DNA of 23,212 bases from Comamonadaceae bacterium (GTDB lineage: Bacteria > Pseudomonadota > Gammaproteobacteria > Burkholderiales > Burkholderiaceae_C): the NCBI GenBank assembly GCA_947371775.1, contig CANBQX010000014.1:1-23212 (forward strand), read 5' to 3'. Each line of letters opens with the position of its first letter. Positions within the stretch are counted from its first letter, which is position 1. A program made the position numbers and the translations under genes. The notes beneath the pieces are model-generated. The model saw nothing but the letters and a program-made list of their open reading frames with translations. It ran no database searches and was not told the DNA's origin. This document shows positions 1-6,657 of the stretch, in pieces.

Positions 1-179
1 TGGTCGATGAAGGCGTGTTGTACGCCGACCGCCTGCGCCTGAGTGGCGTGGTGGTGGACTTGGAGATTTACCGCGGCGTGGTGCATGAGTTCATCAAAAT
101 GGGCCGCGCGATCCCTGAGGCCCTGCAAGCCCATGCCGATGCCGCGCGGGCTTTGAGAAAGGCGTTTGGACATGGCTGA
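1..179 (+). CDS. Alpha/beta hydrolase (HSL/esterase type), C-terminal part
   Basis: The frame is open from the window edge (first full codon at 3) to a TGA at 177-179 and encodes the last 58 residues of a longer protein. The visible part has the pattern DEG..YADRL...GV.V.LE.YRGVVHEF, typical of the C-terminal end of the alpha/beta hydrolase fold 3 (hormone-sensitive-lipase-like) family. The His of VVHEF would be the catalytic His of the Ser-Asp-His triad. The nucleophile and the HGGG oxyanion motif lie outside the window, so the substrate cannot be guessed. The stop overlaps the start of the following thioesterase gene, which suggests translational coupling of two acyl-ester/thioester hydrolases. 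Confidence 0.75.
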   Translation, partial: VDEGVLYADRLRLSGVVVDLEIYRGVVHEFIKMGRAIPEALQAHADAARALRKAFGHG

Positions 180-873
180 CGCATTGCCGACTCCAGCAGA
201 TTTCCGCATGCACCACCACTTGCGTGTGCGTTGGGCGGAAGTGGACTTGCAAAAAGTAGTCTTCAACCCGCACTACCTGATGTACGTGGACACGGCGATT
301 GCGGACTACTGGCGAGCACTCGCGCTGCCCTACGAGCAAACCCTGGCCGCGTTGGGCGGTGAGTTGTTTGTCAAAAAATCCACCTTGGAGTTTCACGCCT
401 CGGCCTTTTACGACGATCTCCTGAGCGTGGGCCTGCGCTGTGCACGCATTGGCAATTCGTCTTTGCAATTTGTGAGCGGGATTTTTCGGGGTGAGGAGCT
501 GCTGGTCAGCGCCGAGCTGATTTACGTCTTTGCCGATCCGGTCTCCCGGCGCTCCCTGACCGTGCCCGATGCCTTGCGCCACACCCTATTGGGCTATGAG
601 CAAGGTGCTGCCGTGGTCACGACGCAGCTGGGCGATTGGAGCGCGATGCAAGGCGGCTTGCTGGCACTTCGGGCCCCGGATGAACACGACGCTACCGCGC
701 GCCATTGCGTGCTGCGCAATGCCTTGGGTGAACCCGTTGCCACTGCGCGCATCGCGCTGGGGGCGACCCAAGCCGACGGTGTGGCCGTGATGGCGTCGCT
801 GCAGGGTGCGGGCTGGGACACGGCGGCGGTGGCCGCGCTGAATGCGGCACAGGCCCCGGGCCTTAGCGCTTAG
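172..873 (+). CDS. 4HBT-fold acyl-CoA thioesterase with a GNAT-like C-terminal remnant
   Basis: This 233-residue protein has a hot-dog-fold thioesterase domain (YbgC/FadM type) at about residues 14-140. The hallmark is the stretch around residues 20-40, WAEVDLQKVVFNPHYLMY, with the probable catalytic Asp at 25. Such enzymes hydrolyse acyl-CoA thioesters in the cytoplasm. Stand-alone members are about 130-150 residues. Here about 90 further residues follow, of which 176-225 resemble the central beta strands and pyrophosphate-loop region of a GNAT acetyltransferase (HCVLRNALGEPVATARI, then VAV and QGAG) but are far too short for a whole domain. ATG at 172 is preferred over TTG at 166 because GAGAAAGG (155-162) is then well spaced. 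The start overlaps the preceding stop, and the stop overlaps ygfZ tail to tail by four bases. Confidence 0.85.
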   Translation: MADALPTPADFRMHHHLRVRWAEVDLQKVVFNPHYLMYVDTAIADYWRALALPYEQTLAALGGELFVKKSTLEFHASAFYDDLLSVGLRCARIGNSSLQFVSGIFRGEELLVSAELIYVFADPVSRRSLTVPDALRHTLLGYEQGAAVVTTQLGDWSAMQGGLLALRAPDEHDATARHCVLRNALGEPVATARIALGATQADGVAVMASLQGAGWDTAAVAALNAAQAPGLSA

Positions 874-1850
874 ATGTCCTCTAACAGGGCGTAGGGCAGG
901 GTCAGCAGGTGCAGGGCGCTGCCGTCTGGGGCGCCCAGGTGCAGCGAGCCATGCTCTGCGGCGCTGGTTTGCATAGACACAATCGCAAGCCAATCGCCTG
1001 GTGCGCTGTGTGAGGCCTGCACCAGCAAGCCACAGGGTTGGCTGGGGTCTTGGCTAGAAAAAACCTCTTGTCCCGCAAAGGGTTCGGGCGCACCTTGGGG
1101 TGCCGACAGGCTCGCCACGTAAGCGCGCCGCTTCAGGGTGCCGCGAAACTGGCTGCGTGCCACCACCTCCTGGCCGGGGTAGCAGCCCTTCTTGAAGCTC
1201 ACACCACCCACGGATTCGTAATTGAGCATTTGGGGTACGAAGGCCTCCACCACCGGCGCGCTGACCGTGGCGACCCCGCTGAGCACCTCGGCGCACTGCC
1301 AATCGGACAAGGCCAAGACCGGGCCGCTTGGTGCCGGGGCATCTGCGGCGCCTATCCACAACTGGCGCGACAGGCCGTTGGCGGGGTAGAGCTGCACCGC
1401 TGTGGCTTCGCCGTCAGCGAATGCACGCCAGGGTGCTGTCGGTGGCTCGCCATGCGCCTGGGCGCTGCTGCCTATCAGTCCGTAAAGGGTGTAATCCGCA
1501 GTCGCATCGCGCAGCTTGGTTTTGGCACGCATGACGAACATCGACAGTCGCTTGAGCGTGGCGGCCAGCAGGTCTTGGCTGCAAATCAACAAGACCGTGC
1601 CACTGCTGTGCTGCACCGCCACAAAGCTGGCCAGCATGCGCCCTTTGGCAGAGCAAAAAGCGGCCAGGCGTGCCTGGGTGGGGGAGAGTTGATTTAAATC
1701 GTTGCTGAGCTGGCTGTTGAGGAATCGGATGCTGTCCTCGCCCGTGGCTTCGATCACGCCCCAGTGCGTCAAGCGGGCAATGCCGCTGTCGGGTAGCGCA
1801 TGGGGCAAGGGAGAGGGGGCAGACTCAGGGATCGTCGTGTGGGCAGTCAT
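870..1850 (-). CDS. ygfZ: YgfZ/GcvT-family folate-binding iron-sulfur repair protein
   Basis: This 326-residue protein is a tetrahydrofolate-binding GcvT-like protein of the YgfZ family. The diagnostic motif KGCYPGQE is at residues 221-228, with the conserved Cys at 223. In E. coli the family supports assembly or repair of certain Fe-S clusters, notably in radical-SAM methylthiotransferases, which makes its position in the same leftward block as rimO notable. The N-terminal part (about 22-75) has the usual L..WGVI.A.GED...FLN.QLSND pattern. The open frame extends upstream to 2033, but that extension reads like non-coding translation, so I chose ATG at 1848-1850. A 65-base gap separates it from the secreted-protein gene upstream. 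Confidence 0.93.
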   Translation of the reverse strand: MTAHTTIPESAPSPLPHALPDSGIARLTHWGVIEATGEDSIRFLNSQLSNDLNQLSPTQARLAAFCSAKGRMLASFVAVQHSSGTVLLICSQDLLAATLKRLSMFVMRAKTKLRDATADYTLYGLIGSSAQAHGEPPTAPWRAFADGEATAVQLYPANGLSRQLWIGAADAPAPSGPVLALSDWQCAEVLSGVATVSAPVVEAFVPQMLNYESVGGVSFKKGCYPGQEVVARSQFRGTLKRRAYVASLSAPQGAPEPFAGQEVFSSQDPSQPCGLLVQASHSAPGDWLAIVSMQTSAAEHGSLHLGAPDGSALHLLTLPYALLEDI

Positions 1851-1915
1851 AGCCCGAATTATGCGTCCCGCCCCAAGGGCGCAAGGGGCCGAGGGCCTTG
1901 GCACTCTGGTGCCCG

Positions 1916-2242
1916 CTACTCTTCGACGATCAAGGCGCAGGGCGCTTTCACCTTGAGGAACTTGGCGCGCTCGCTGCACAAAGAAACTGCCAGTCGCTCT
2001 CCCTGGGCCGACAGACGCACATAAATCGAACAACTCAAGGCCATTTTCAGGCCGTCGGTGCGGCTGTCAAAGGCCGCGGCGCAATGGCCATTTTTACCAA
2101 GGTCGGGCTTGTTTTTGGCGTATTGCTCAAGCAAGGGCTGAGGCAATTGGTGCGGAGCAATGGTCGGCACGCCATCGGCGGCGTGGGCGCTGATAAGGCA
2201 GCAGGCCAAAACGCTGGCAAGAAAGGGGCGGAGGGTCAACAT
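1916..2242 (-). CDS. Small secreted protein with four cysteines, unknown function
   Basis: This 108-residue protein is of no family I recognise. A signal peptide is visible: a short basic start, a hydrophobic stretch (FLASVLACCLISAHA) and a probable cleavage after AHA at about residue 21. The mature part is about 87 residues with four Cys (NGHC, ALSC, SLCSE, APCALI), consistent with two disulfides in the periplasm. The gene begins 13 bases after the stop of the hemerythrin gene and shares its direction, so it is probably the distal member of the nrdJ operon. A link to oxygen or redox would be inference from position only. Confidence 0.7.
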   Translation of the reverse strand: MLTLRPFLASVLACCLISAHAADGVPTIAPHQLPQPLLEQYAKNKPDLGKNGHCAAAFDSRTDGLKMALSCSIYVRLSAQGERLAVSLCSERAKFLKVKAPCALIVEE

Positions 2243-2255
2243 AGGTCTATCTTAG

Positions 2256-2837
2256 TCAATCACCCAGCCCAATGGGCGCAGGTGTGTGCATGGCAATCCG
2301 GGTGAAAAGCCGGTCGTACAGGGGCTCGCGCGGGTATTTGCCGGTGAGCGGGTTGCTTTGGTCGACAAATGCCTTGTCGAGCAGCTGCCAGTCTTCAGGC
2401 TCCAAGACCTGGAGTGCCTCGGGAAGGATCACCGTTTCTTCCAAGCGAATGTGGTTCATGTAAAAGTCCACGTAAGCCTTGAGCGCAGACTCGAAAACGC
2501 TGCGGCGGGAGTCGCCTAGCAATTCCCACCCCAACAAGAGGTGCTGAAGCTCGCGCACCAGGGCCTCGCCAATATCGTGCTCATGGATGAGTTGTGCGAT
2601 GGCTTCGCGCGTGGCTGCCGAACGTGCGGCGACCGGCGGAAACAGCAGCTTGGTTTCTTTGGTGTGGTGCAGGCGCTCGGGGAATTCGTCCATGTAAAAC
2701 AGCATGCCACGCATGACGTCAAAAAACTGCTCCGGCCGGTCTTGGGGGCCGCGTTGCACTAGCAGGCCCATGGAGCGCAGCATGGCGGTGAGTGCGGCGT
2801 GTTCGTCGTGAATGATGCGCAAGCTGGCGTGTGTCAT
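2256..2837 (-). CDS. Hemerythrin-domain (HHE) protein
   Basis: This 193-residue protein is mostly a hemerythrin-like four-helix bundle with the expected diiron ligands: a His in IIHDEH (about 10-13), His57/58 and Glu61 in HHTKETKLLFP, His85/His87 in LIHEHD, and His129 with Glu133 in NHIRLEE. Proteins of this type bind dioxygen or sense or store oxygen, nitric oxide or iron. The sequence does not say which. It starts three bases after the nrdJ stop, so it is surely cotranscribed. A cytoplasmic oxygen-binding protein beside an oxygen-independent ribonucleotide reductase fits an operon for life at low oxygen. No signal peptide is seen. The C-terminal 45 residues after the bundle have no recognisable domain. 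Confidence 0.9.
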   Translation of the reverse strand: MTHASLRIIHDEHAALTAMLRSMGLLVQRGPQDRPEQFFDVMRGMLFYMDEFPERLHHTKETKLLFPPVAARSAATREAIAQLIHEHDIGEALVRELQHLLLGWELLGDSRRSVFESALKAYVDFYMNHIRLEETVILPEALQVLEPEDWQLLDKAFVDQSNPLTGKYPREPLYDRLFTRIAMHTPAPIGLGD

Positions 2838-2840
2838 GGT

Positions 2841-5258
2841 CTATCCGCAACTCCCTAAATATCCGCATTGGGTGCAATAGTCGCAACCGTCTTTGCGTAT
2901 CACGGCATGTGCGCCGCATTCCTGGCACTTCTTGCCCGCCATGGTGGGCGGTGCATGGCCGGTGGCTGGTGCGCTGACCGCGTTGGGGGAGGCACCTTCG
3001 TTGCGCTGGGCCATGATGTTTTGAATCGCGTACGCAATGGCGGCCACTTCAGAGTCGTGCCACAAAGGGAGCTGTGCACCGTCGCTGCGGGTAAAGCTGC
3101 CCAGCCGCACCGGTCCTCGGTCCCAGGCCACTTTGCGCATGTCTGCCAGCGCACGCTCCAAAAAGCCACCGCGTGCCGCCAGCGACAACAGCCGCATGCT
3201 GGAGGTCATCCACTGCTGCGACTCGCCACTCTGTCCTACCGGCATAAAGAACTCAATGGCCCGTTCTACCGTGCCCGCGCCATGGGGCATGGGCAAGAAA
3301 GAGACGACCAAATAAAAGGTTTTGCGACCCTCTTGCGTCCAGTACTCCACCTTCTCGGCCACGGCAGACAAAGCGCCTTTGGGGCGGCTCTCAATGACGC
3401 TGCGCATGGGGTCGCTACCGCCGTGGCCCGCAGCCACGGGCGCAGTGGCCGTGGCTGTGGGGCTGGCGTCCAGCACCGAGCCCAAAATGCTGTTGGGGCG
3501 GTAGGTGGCCAGGCCCTTGAGCTGCGCCTGCCAGGCCTGCAGGTAGAGATGCTTGAAAGCGTCAAAGGGGTAATCTGCAGGCACATTGACGGTCTTGGAG
3601 ATGGCGGTGTCCACCAAGGGCTGCACCGCTTTCATCATGGCGATGTGCGCCTCGGCGGGCATGTCCAGCGCGCAGACAAAACTCTCCGGCAGAGCATTGA
3701 CATCACCTCCCAGGTGCTTGAACACCCGCCAGGCGTGGTCCTCGACCGCATATTCCAGCGTGCTGCCGTCGGGCTGGCGCTTTTTGCGTCGGTACATCCA
3801 GGAAAACGCTGGTTCGATGCCGTTGGATGCGTTGTCTGCAAAAGCCAGGCTGACGGTGCCGGTGGGCGCAATCGAGAGCAAGTGGCTGTTGCGAATGCCA
3901 TGGCTGCGGATAGCTGCTTTGATGGCCTCGGGCAAACGCCCTGCAAAGTTGTCTTGCTGTAAATACGTGCTGGCGTCAAATGCCGGAAATGCGCCTTTTT
4001 CCTGGGCCAGGGCGACAGATGCACGGTAAGCGGCGTCACGCATATGGCGGGCCATCAGTGCCGCCATATCGCGCCCCTGCGCGCTGTCATAGCGCAGCCC
4101 CAGCATGGTGAGCGCATTGCCTAAGCCGGTGAAGCCTACGCCGATGCGGCGTTTGGCGGCGGCTTCGGCCTGTTGTTGTGGCAGCGGCCAGTAGGTCAAG
4201 TCCAGCACGTTGTCCAGGGCCCGTACTTGCAAAGTCACTGCGTGCTCAAAGCGCTCAAAGTCAAAACCCGCGACACCGCCCACGCCAAAGGGATGGCGAA
4301 CAAAGCGCGGCAGGATCACCGGGCCGAGGTCACAGCAGCCATAGGGCGGCAATGGTTGTTCGCCACAGGGGTTGGTTGCCGCGATGGTTTCGATAGCGCG
4401 CAAGTTGTTGTCCTGGGCGATGCGGTCCAGAAACAAAATGCCGGGCTCGGCAAAGTCATAGGCTGACTGCATGATGGCATCCCATACCTCCTGGGCTGGC
4501 ATCTCCTGGTAAATCCAAAGACCGTCTTCGCGCTGTGTGGGCGCGGTGCCTGTGCGCTCTGTGCCCGGGCGTGCCCGGTGCACCAGTTGCCAGCTTTGCT
4601 GGTGTGTGAGCGCGTGCATAAAGGCGTCGGGCACCGCCACGGAGACATTGAAATTGTTCCAACGCCCCGGTGTGCGCTTGGCACCAATGAACTCAAAAAT
4701 ATCGGGGTGGTCGATGCGCAGCACGCCCATTTGTGCGCCCCGGCGAGCGCCTGCACTTTCCACGGTGGCGCAGGACTGGTCAAACACATTGATGTAGCTG
4801 CACGGCCCCGAGGCCATCGAAGCAGTTCCTTTGACGGCTGCGCCACGCGGGCGGATACGCGAAAAGTCATAGCCAACGCCGCCGCCACGGCGCATGGTCT
4901 CCGCCGCTTCGCGCAGTGCCTCGTAAATGCCAGGGTAGCCGTCCTCGTCCGCGCCTTGAATGCAATCTCCCACCGGCTGCACAAAGCAGTTGATGAGGGT
5001 GGCCTGGATGGAGGTGCCCGCCGCACTCATGATGCGCCCGGCACCAATGGCCCCATCGCGCAGGTTGTGCAAAAACAAGGCCTCGTACTTGGCTTGCAGG
5101 GCAGGCAGCTCAACCGAGGCCAAGGCCTTGGCAACGCGGCGCAGCACGTCATCGGCGCAGTCTTCGCCGGGTTTGAGGTATTTTTCGCGCAGCACGTCCT
5201 CGCATATCGTTTGCACGGGCAATGCGGGCGCCATAGGGCCTGTGTGGGGTGCGTTCAT
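2841..5258 (-). CDS. nrdJ: Adenosylcobalamin-dependent (class II) ribonucleotide reductase
   Basis: This 805-residue enzyme reduces ribonucleotides to deoxyribonucleotides using adenosylcobalamin, with no need for oxygen. Active-site features are visible: Cys91 in LINCFVQPVGD, the NPCGE motif at 296-300 (Cys298, Glu300) and the phosphate-binding APTGTVS at about 464-470. The last 30 residues form a Cys-rich tail (Cys778, 781, 792, 795, 798, 804), the zinc-ribbon/redox tail usual in this family. Its start overlaps the stop of the flavoprotein gene upstream as ATGA, with AGAAGG about eight bases before the start, so the two are translationally coupled. The FNR-type box upstream of that gene probably drives both. 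I found no cobalamin riboswitch in the leader. Confidence 0.96.
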   Translation of the reverse strand: MNAPHTGPMAPALPVQTICEDVLREKYLKPGEDCADDVLRRVAKALASVELPALQAKYEALFLHNLRDGAIGAGRIMSAAGTSIQATLINCFVQPVGDCIQGADEDGYPGIYEALREAAETMRRGGGVGYDFSRIRPRGAAVKGTASMASGPCSYINVFDQSCATVESAGARRGAQMGVLRIDHPDIFEFIGAKRTPGRWNNFNVSVAVPDAFMHALTHQQSWQLVHRARPGTERTGTAPTQREDGLWIYQEMPAQEVWDAIMQSAYDFAEPGILFLDRIAQDNNLRAIETIAATNPCGEQPLPPYGCCDLGPVILPRFVRHPFGVGGVAGFDFERFEHAVTLQVRALDNVLDLTYWPLPQQQAEAAAKRRIGVGFTGLGNALTMLGLRYDSAQGRDMAALMARHMRDAAYRASVALAQEKGAFPAFDASTYLQQDNFAGRLPEAIKAAIRSHGIRNSHLLSIAPTGTVSLAFADNASNGIEPAFSWMYRRKKRQPDGSTLEYAVEDHAWRVFKHLGGDVNALPESFVCALDMPAEAHIAMMKAVQPLVDTAISKTVNVPADYPFDAFKHLYLQAWQAQLKGLATYRPNSILGSVLDASPTATATAPVAAGHGGSDPMRSVIESRPKGALSAVAEKVEYWTQEGRKTFYLVVSFLPMPHGAGTVERAIEFFMPVGQSGESQQWMTSSMRLLSLAARGGFLERALADMRKVAWDRGPVRLGSFTRSDGAQLPLWHDSEVAAIAYAIQNIMAQRNEGASPNAVSAPATGHAPPTMAGKKCQECGAHAVIRKDGCDYCTQCGYLGSCG

Positions 5259-6505
5259 GCGGCAACCTTCTGGGCCTGTGCATGCAAGTCGGCTGGCACT
5301 TTGGCTGCAATCAAAAACTCCATCAGCTCAGCCACGCTGCGAATCTGCTCGCCAAAGGGCAGGGCACCTGCGCCCCGGAAGAACAGACCCTTTTGCACAT
5401 CACCGTCCATGGCATGGCCGAGCTGCTGGTCAATGCAAAACTGCCCGATGCTGGCATCGCCATCGCGCAAGCCGCAGTGCGCCAGGCAGTCAAAGGACAT
5501 ATTGCATTTTTGCTTGGTGTGGGCGGCGGCCTTGAGCTTGGGCTCGATGCGCAGGTATTTGTTGAGCCAGGGCGTACGCACCGCACGGGCGGGCAGCCCC
5601 GAGACGCTGACGAATTCCACAATATCTTGTGGCGTGGCCTGGGCCAGGACTTGCTTAAAGGCGAGCGCGGCATCGCATTCCTGCGTCACCGCGAAGGCCG
5701 TGCCCAGTTGCACTGCGGCCGCGCCCAGCGCTTGCAACCGGGCAATGTCGGCCTGGCAGGAGATGCCGCCGGCCGCGATCAAAGGAATTTTTCCTTCGAT
5801 ACCCGCCGTCTTAAAAAACTCCAACACGGCAGGAATCACGCGCTCAAAGTCGAATCGGGGATCGGCCAGGTCACCCACGTTGGAGGCGCCCAAATGGCCT
5901 CCGGCAAGGCGCGGGTGTTCAATGACCACGGCGTCTGGCAAACGACCCCGCTTTTCCCATTTGCGCACCAGCAACTGCACGCCGCGCGCATCGGACAGGA
6001 TGGGAATCAAGGCGGTGTTTGGGAAGTCGCGTGCCAGCTCCGGCAGGTCGAGTGGCAAACCAGCGCCCACCACCAAGGCGTCTGCGCCGCTGACCAAAGA
6101 CTGGCGCACATAGCCAGCGTATTGGCTGAGCGCCTTCATGACATTGACTGCAATCACGCCCTGGCCTGTTGAGAGCGTGCGCGCGCGGCGGATCTCCCGG
6201 TCCAGCGCCACCAGATTGGCCGATTCGATGGTGTCGCGGGCGTCCGGCTCTTTGTCCAAGTGGGCGGTCTGGGCCATCAGGTCGGGGTGCAGGCGGCGCA
6301 AGTCCACCGAGGAGATCGTGCCCAAGCCACCCTGACGCGCCACGCTGCCGGCCAGTCCGCCTGCCGAGACCCCAACGCCCATGCCGCCTTGCACCACCGG
6401 CAACAGGGTCTTGCCCCGCAAGGTCCAAGGGCGCAGGCCCGAGCTGTTGCACATGTCGAGCAGCTGCGCCACTCTCCGGCTTTCTTCTACAACGCAGTGT
6501 TCCAT
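5255..6505 (-). CDS. Nitronate monooxygenase-family flavoprotein with Cys-rich tail
   Basis: With the chosen start this is a 416-residue FMN TIM-barrel protein of the nitronate monooxygenase (2-nitropropane dioxygenase)/FabK-like family. Seen are the N-terminal VVQGGMGVGVSAGGLAG flavin-binding start, the LAGGHLG motif with the family's catalytic His (His204), and IAAGGISCQADIARLQALGA with VQLGTAF for phosphate binding. After the barrel is a tail with Cys334, 340, 344 and 357 followed by a GLFF motif, which marks a subfamily and could bind a metal or Fe-S cluster. Substrate is unknown. The frame is open back to an ATG at 6587-6589, but that ATG lies inside a perfect hairpin. ATG at 6503-6505 (GGAA just upstream) or 6452-6454 are likelier. 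It is the first gene of the coupled operon with nrdJ. Confidence 0.85.
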   Translation of the reverse strand: MEHCVVEESRRVAQLLDMCNSSGLRPWTLRGKTLLPVVQGGMGVGVSAGGLAGSVARQGGLGTISSVDLRRLHPDLMAQTAHLDKEPDARDTIESANLVALDREIRRARTLSTGQGVIAVNVMKALSQYAGYVRQSLVSGADALVVGAGLPLDLPELARDFPNTALIPILSDARGVQLLVRKWEKRGRLPDAVVIEHPRLAGGHLGASNVGDLADPRFDFERVIPAVLEFFKTAGIEGKIPLIAAGGISCQADIARLQALGAAAVQLGTAFAVTQECDAALAFKQVLAQATPQDIVEFVSVSGLPARAVRTPWLNKYLRIEPKLKAAAHTKQKCNMSFDCLAHCGLRDGDASIGQFCIDQQLGHAMDGDVQKGLFFRGAGALPFGEQIRSVAELMEFLIAAKVPADLHAQAQKVAA

Positions 6506-6522
6506 CTTGTTCCATAGAAACG

Positions 6523-6535
6523 GCCCGAAGGGCCC
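6523..6535 (-). repeat. Short GC-rich inverted repeat in the flavoprotein leader
   Basis: A perfect five-base stem (GGCCC/GGGCC) around a three-base loop lies 17 bases upstream of the chosen start of the flavoprotein gene. There is no T run after it in either direction, so it is not a standard terminator. It could affect ribosome access at the start. Confidence 0.4.
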
Positions 6536-6569
6536 TATGGACGAGAACTTTATGGCAGCGGTGCGGCGC

Positions 6570-6592
6570 GCAATGCGACTGGTTCGCATTGC
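6570..6592 (-). repeat. Perfect 9-bp inverted repeat in the flavoprotein leader
   Basis: GCAATGCGA at 6570-6578 and its exact complement TCGCATTGC at 6584-6592 enclose a five-base loop. The element lies between the FNR-type box and the flavoprotein gene, where the transcription start would fall. It could be an RNA hairpin or an operator for a second regulator. It has no T run, so it is not an intrinsic terminator. Confidence 0.6.
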
Positions 6593-6613
6593 CGACAGGA
6601 ATCTGAAACTTGC

Positions 6614-6627
6614 TTGATCCCGGTCAA
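6614..6627 (-). promoter_or_regulatory. FNR/ANR/Dnr-type binding site
   Basis: Read leftward the 14 bases are TTGACCGGGATCAA. The consensus for CRP/FNR-family anaerobic regulators is TTGAT-N4-ATCAA, so nine of ten defined bases match. The site sits about 109 bases before the chosen flavoprotein start, in the gap after rimO. With a class II activator geometry (site centred near -41.5) transcription would start near 6579. No strong -10 hexamer is obvious, as is common for activated promoters. Anaerobic activation suits the downstream oxygen-independent reductase. Confidence 0.72.
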
Positions 6628-6632
6628 GCGGT

Positions 6633-6651
6633 GCCGGGAAATTCGCCCGGC
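6633..6651 (-). repeat. Inverted repeat just after rimO
   Basis: GCCGGG and CCCGGC form a six-base stem around a seven-base AT-rich loop, beginning six bases downstream of the rimO stop codon. No T run follows, so at best it is a weak or Rho-assisted end of the phaR-rimO transcript. Confidence 0.35.
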
Positions 6652-6657
6652 CCGTGC

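Noticed and set aside
1851..2033. 61-residue N-terminal extension of YgfZ
   Set aside because: The extension overlaps the secreted-protein gene in another frame and is Arg/Pro-rich with no similarity to the family start.
4578..6113. Long open frame of 511 codons on the plus strand opposite nrdJ and the flavoprotein gene
   Set aside because: It is antisense to two well-identified genes, the translation is low-complexity Arg/Ala/Ser/His-rich with no domain, and long antisense frames are common in GC-rich coding DNA.
6506..6589. Longer N-terminus for the flavoprotein from the ATG at 6587-6589
   Set aside because: The extra 28 residues show no family similarity, the ATG lies in a perfect hairpin, and the region looks like a leader downstream of the FNR-type box.
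6506..6657. Cobalamin riboswitch before the nrdJ operon
   Set aside because: An adenosylcobalamin-dependent enzyme invites this, but the gap is only about 150 bases and shows no recognisable B12-box-like element. Its dyads are short and simple.
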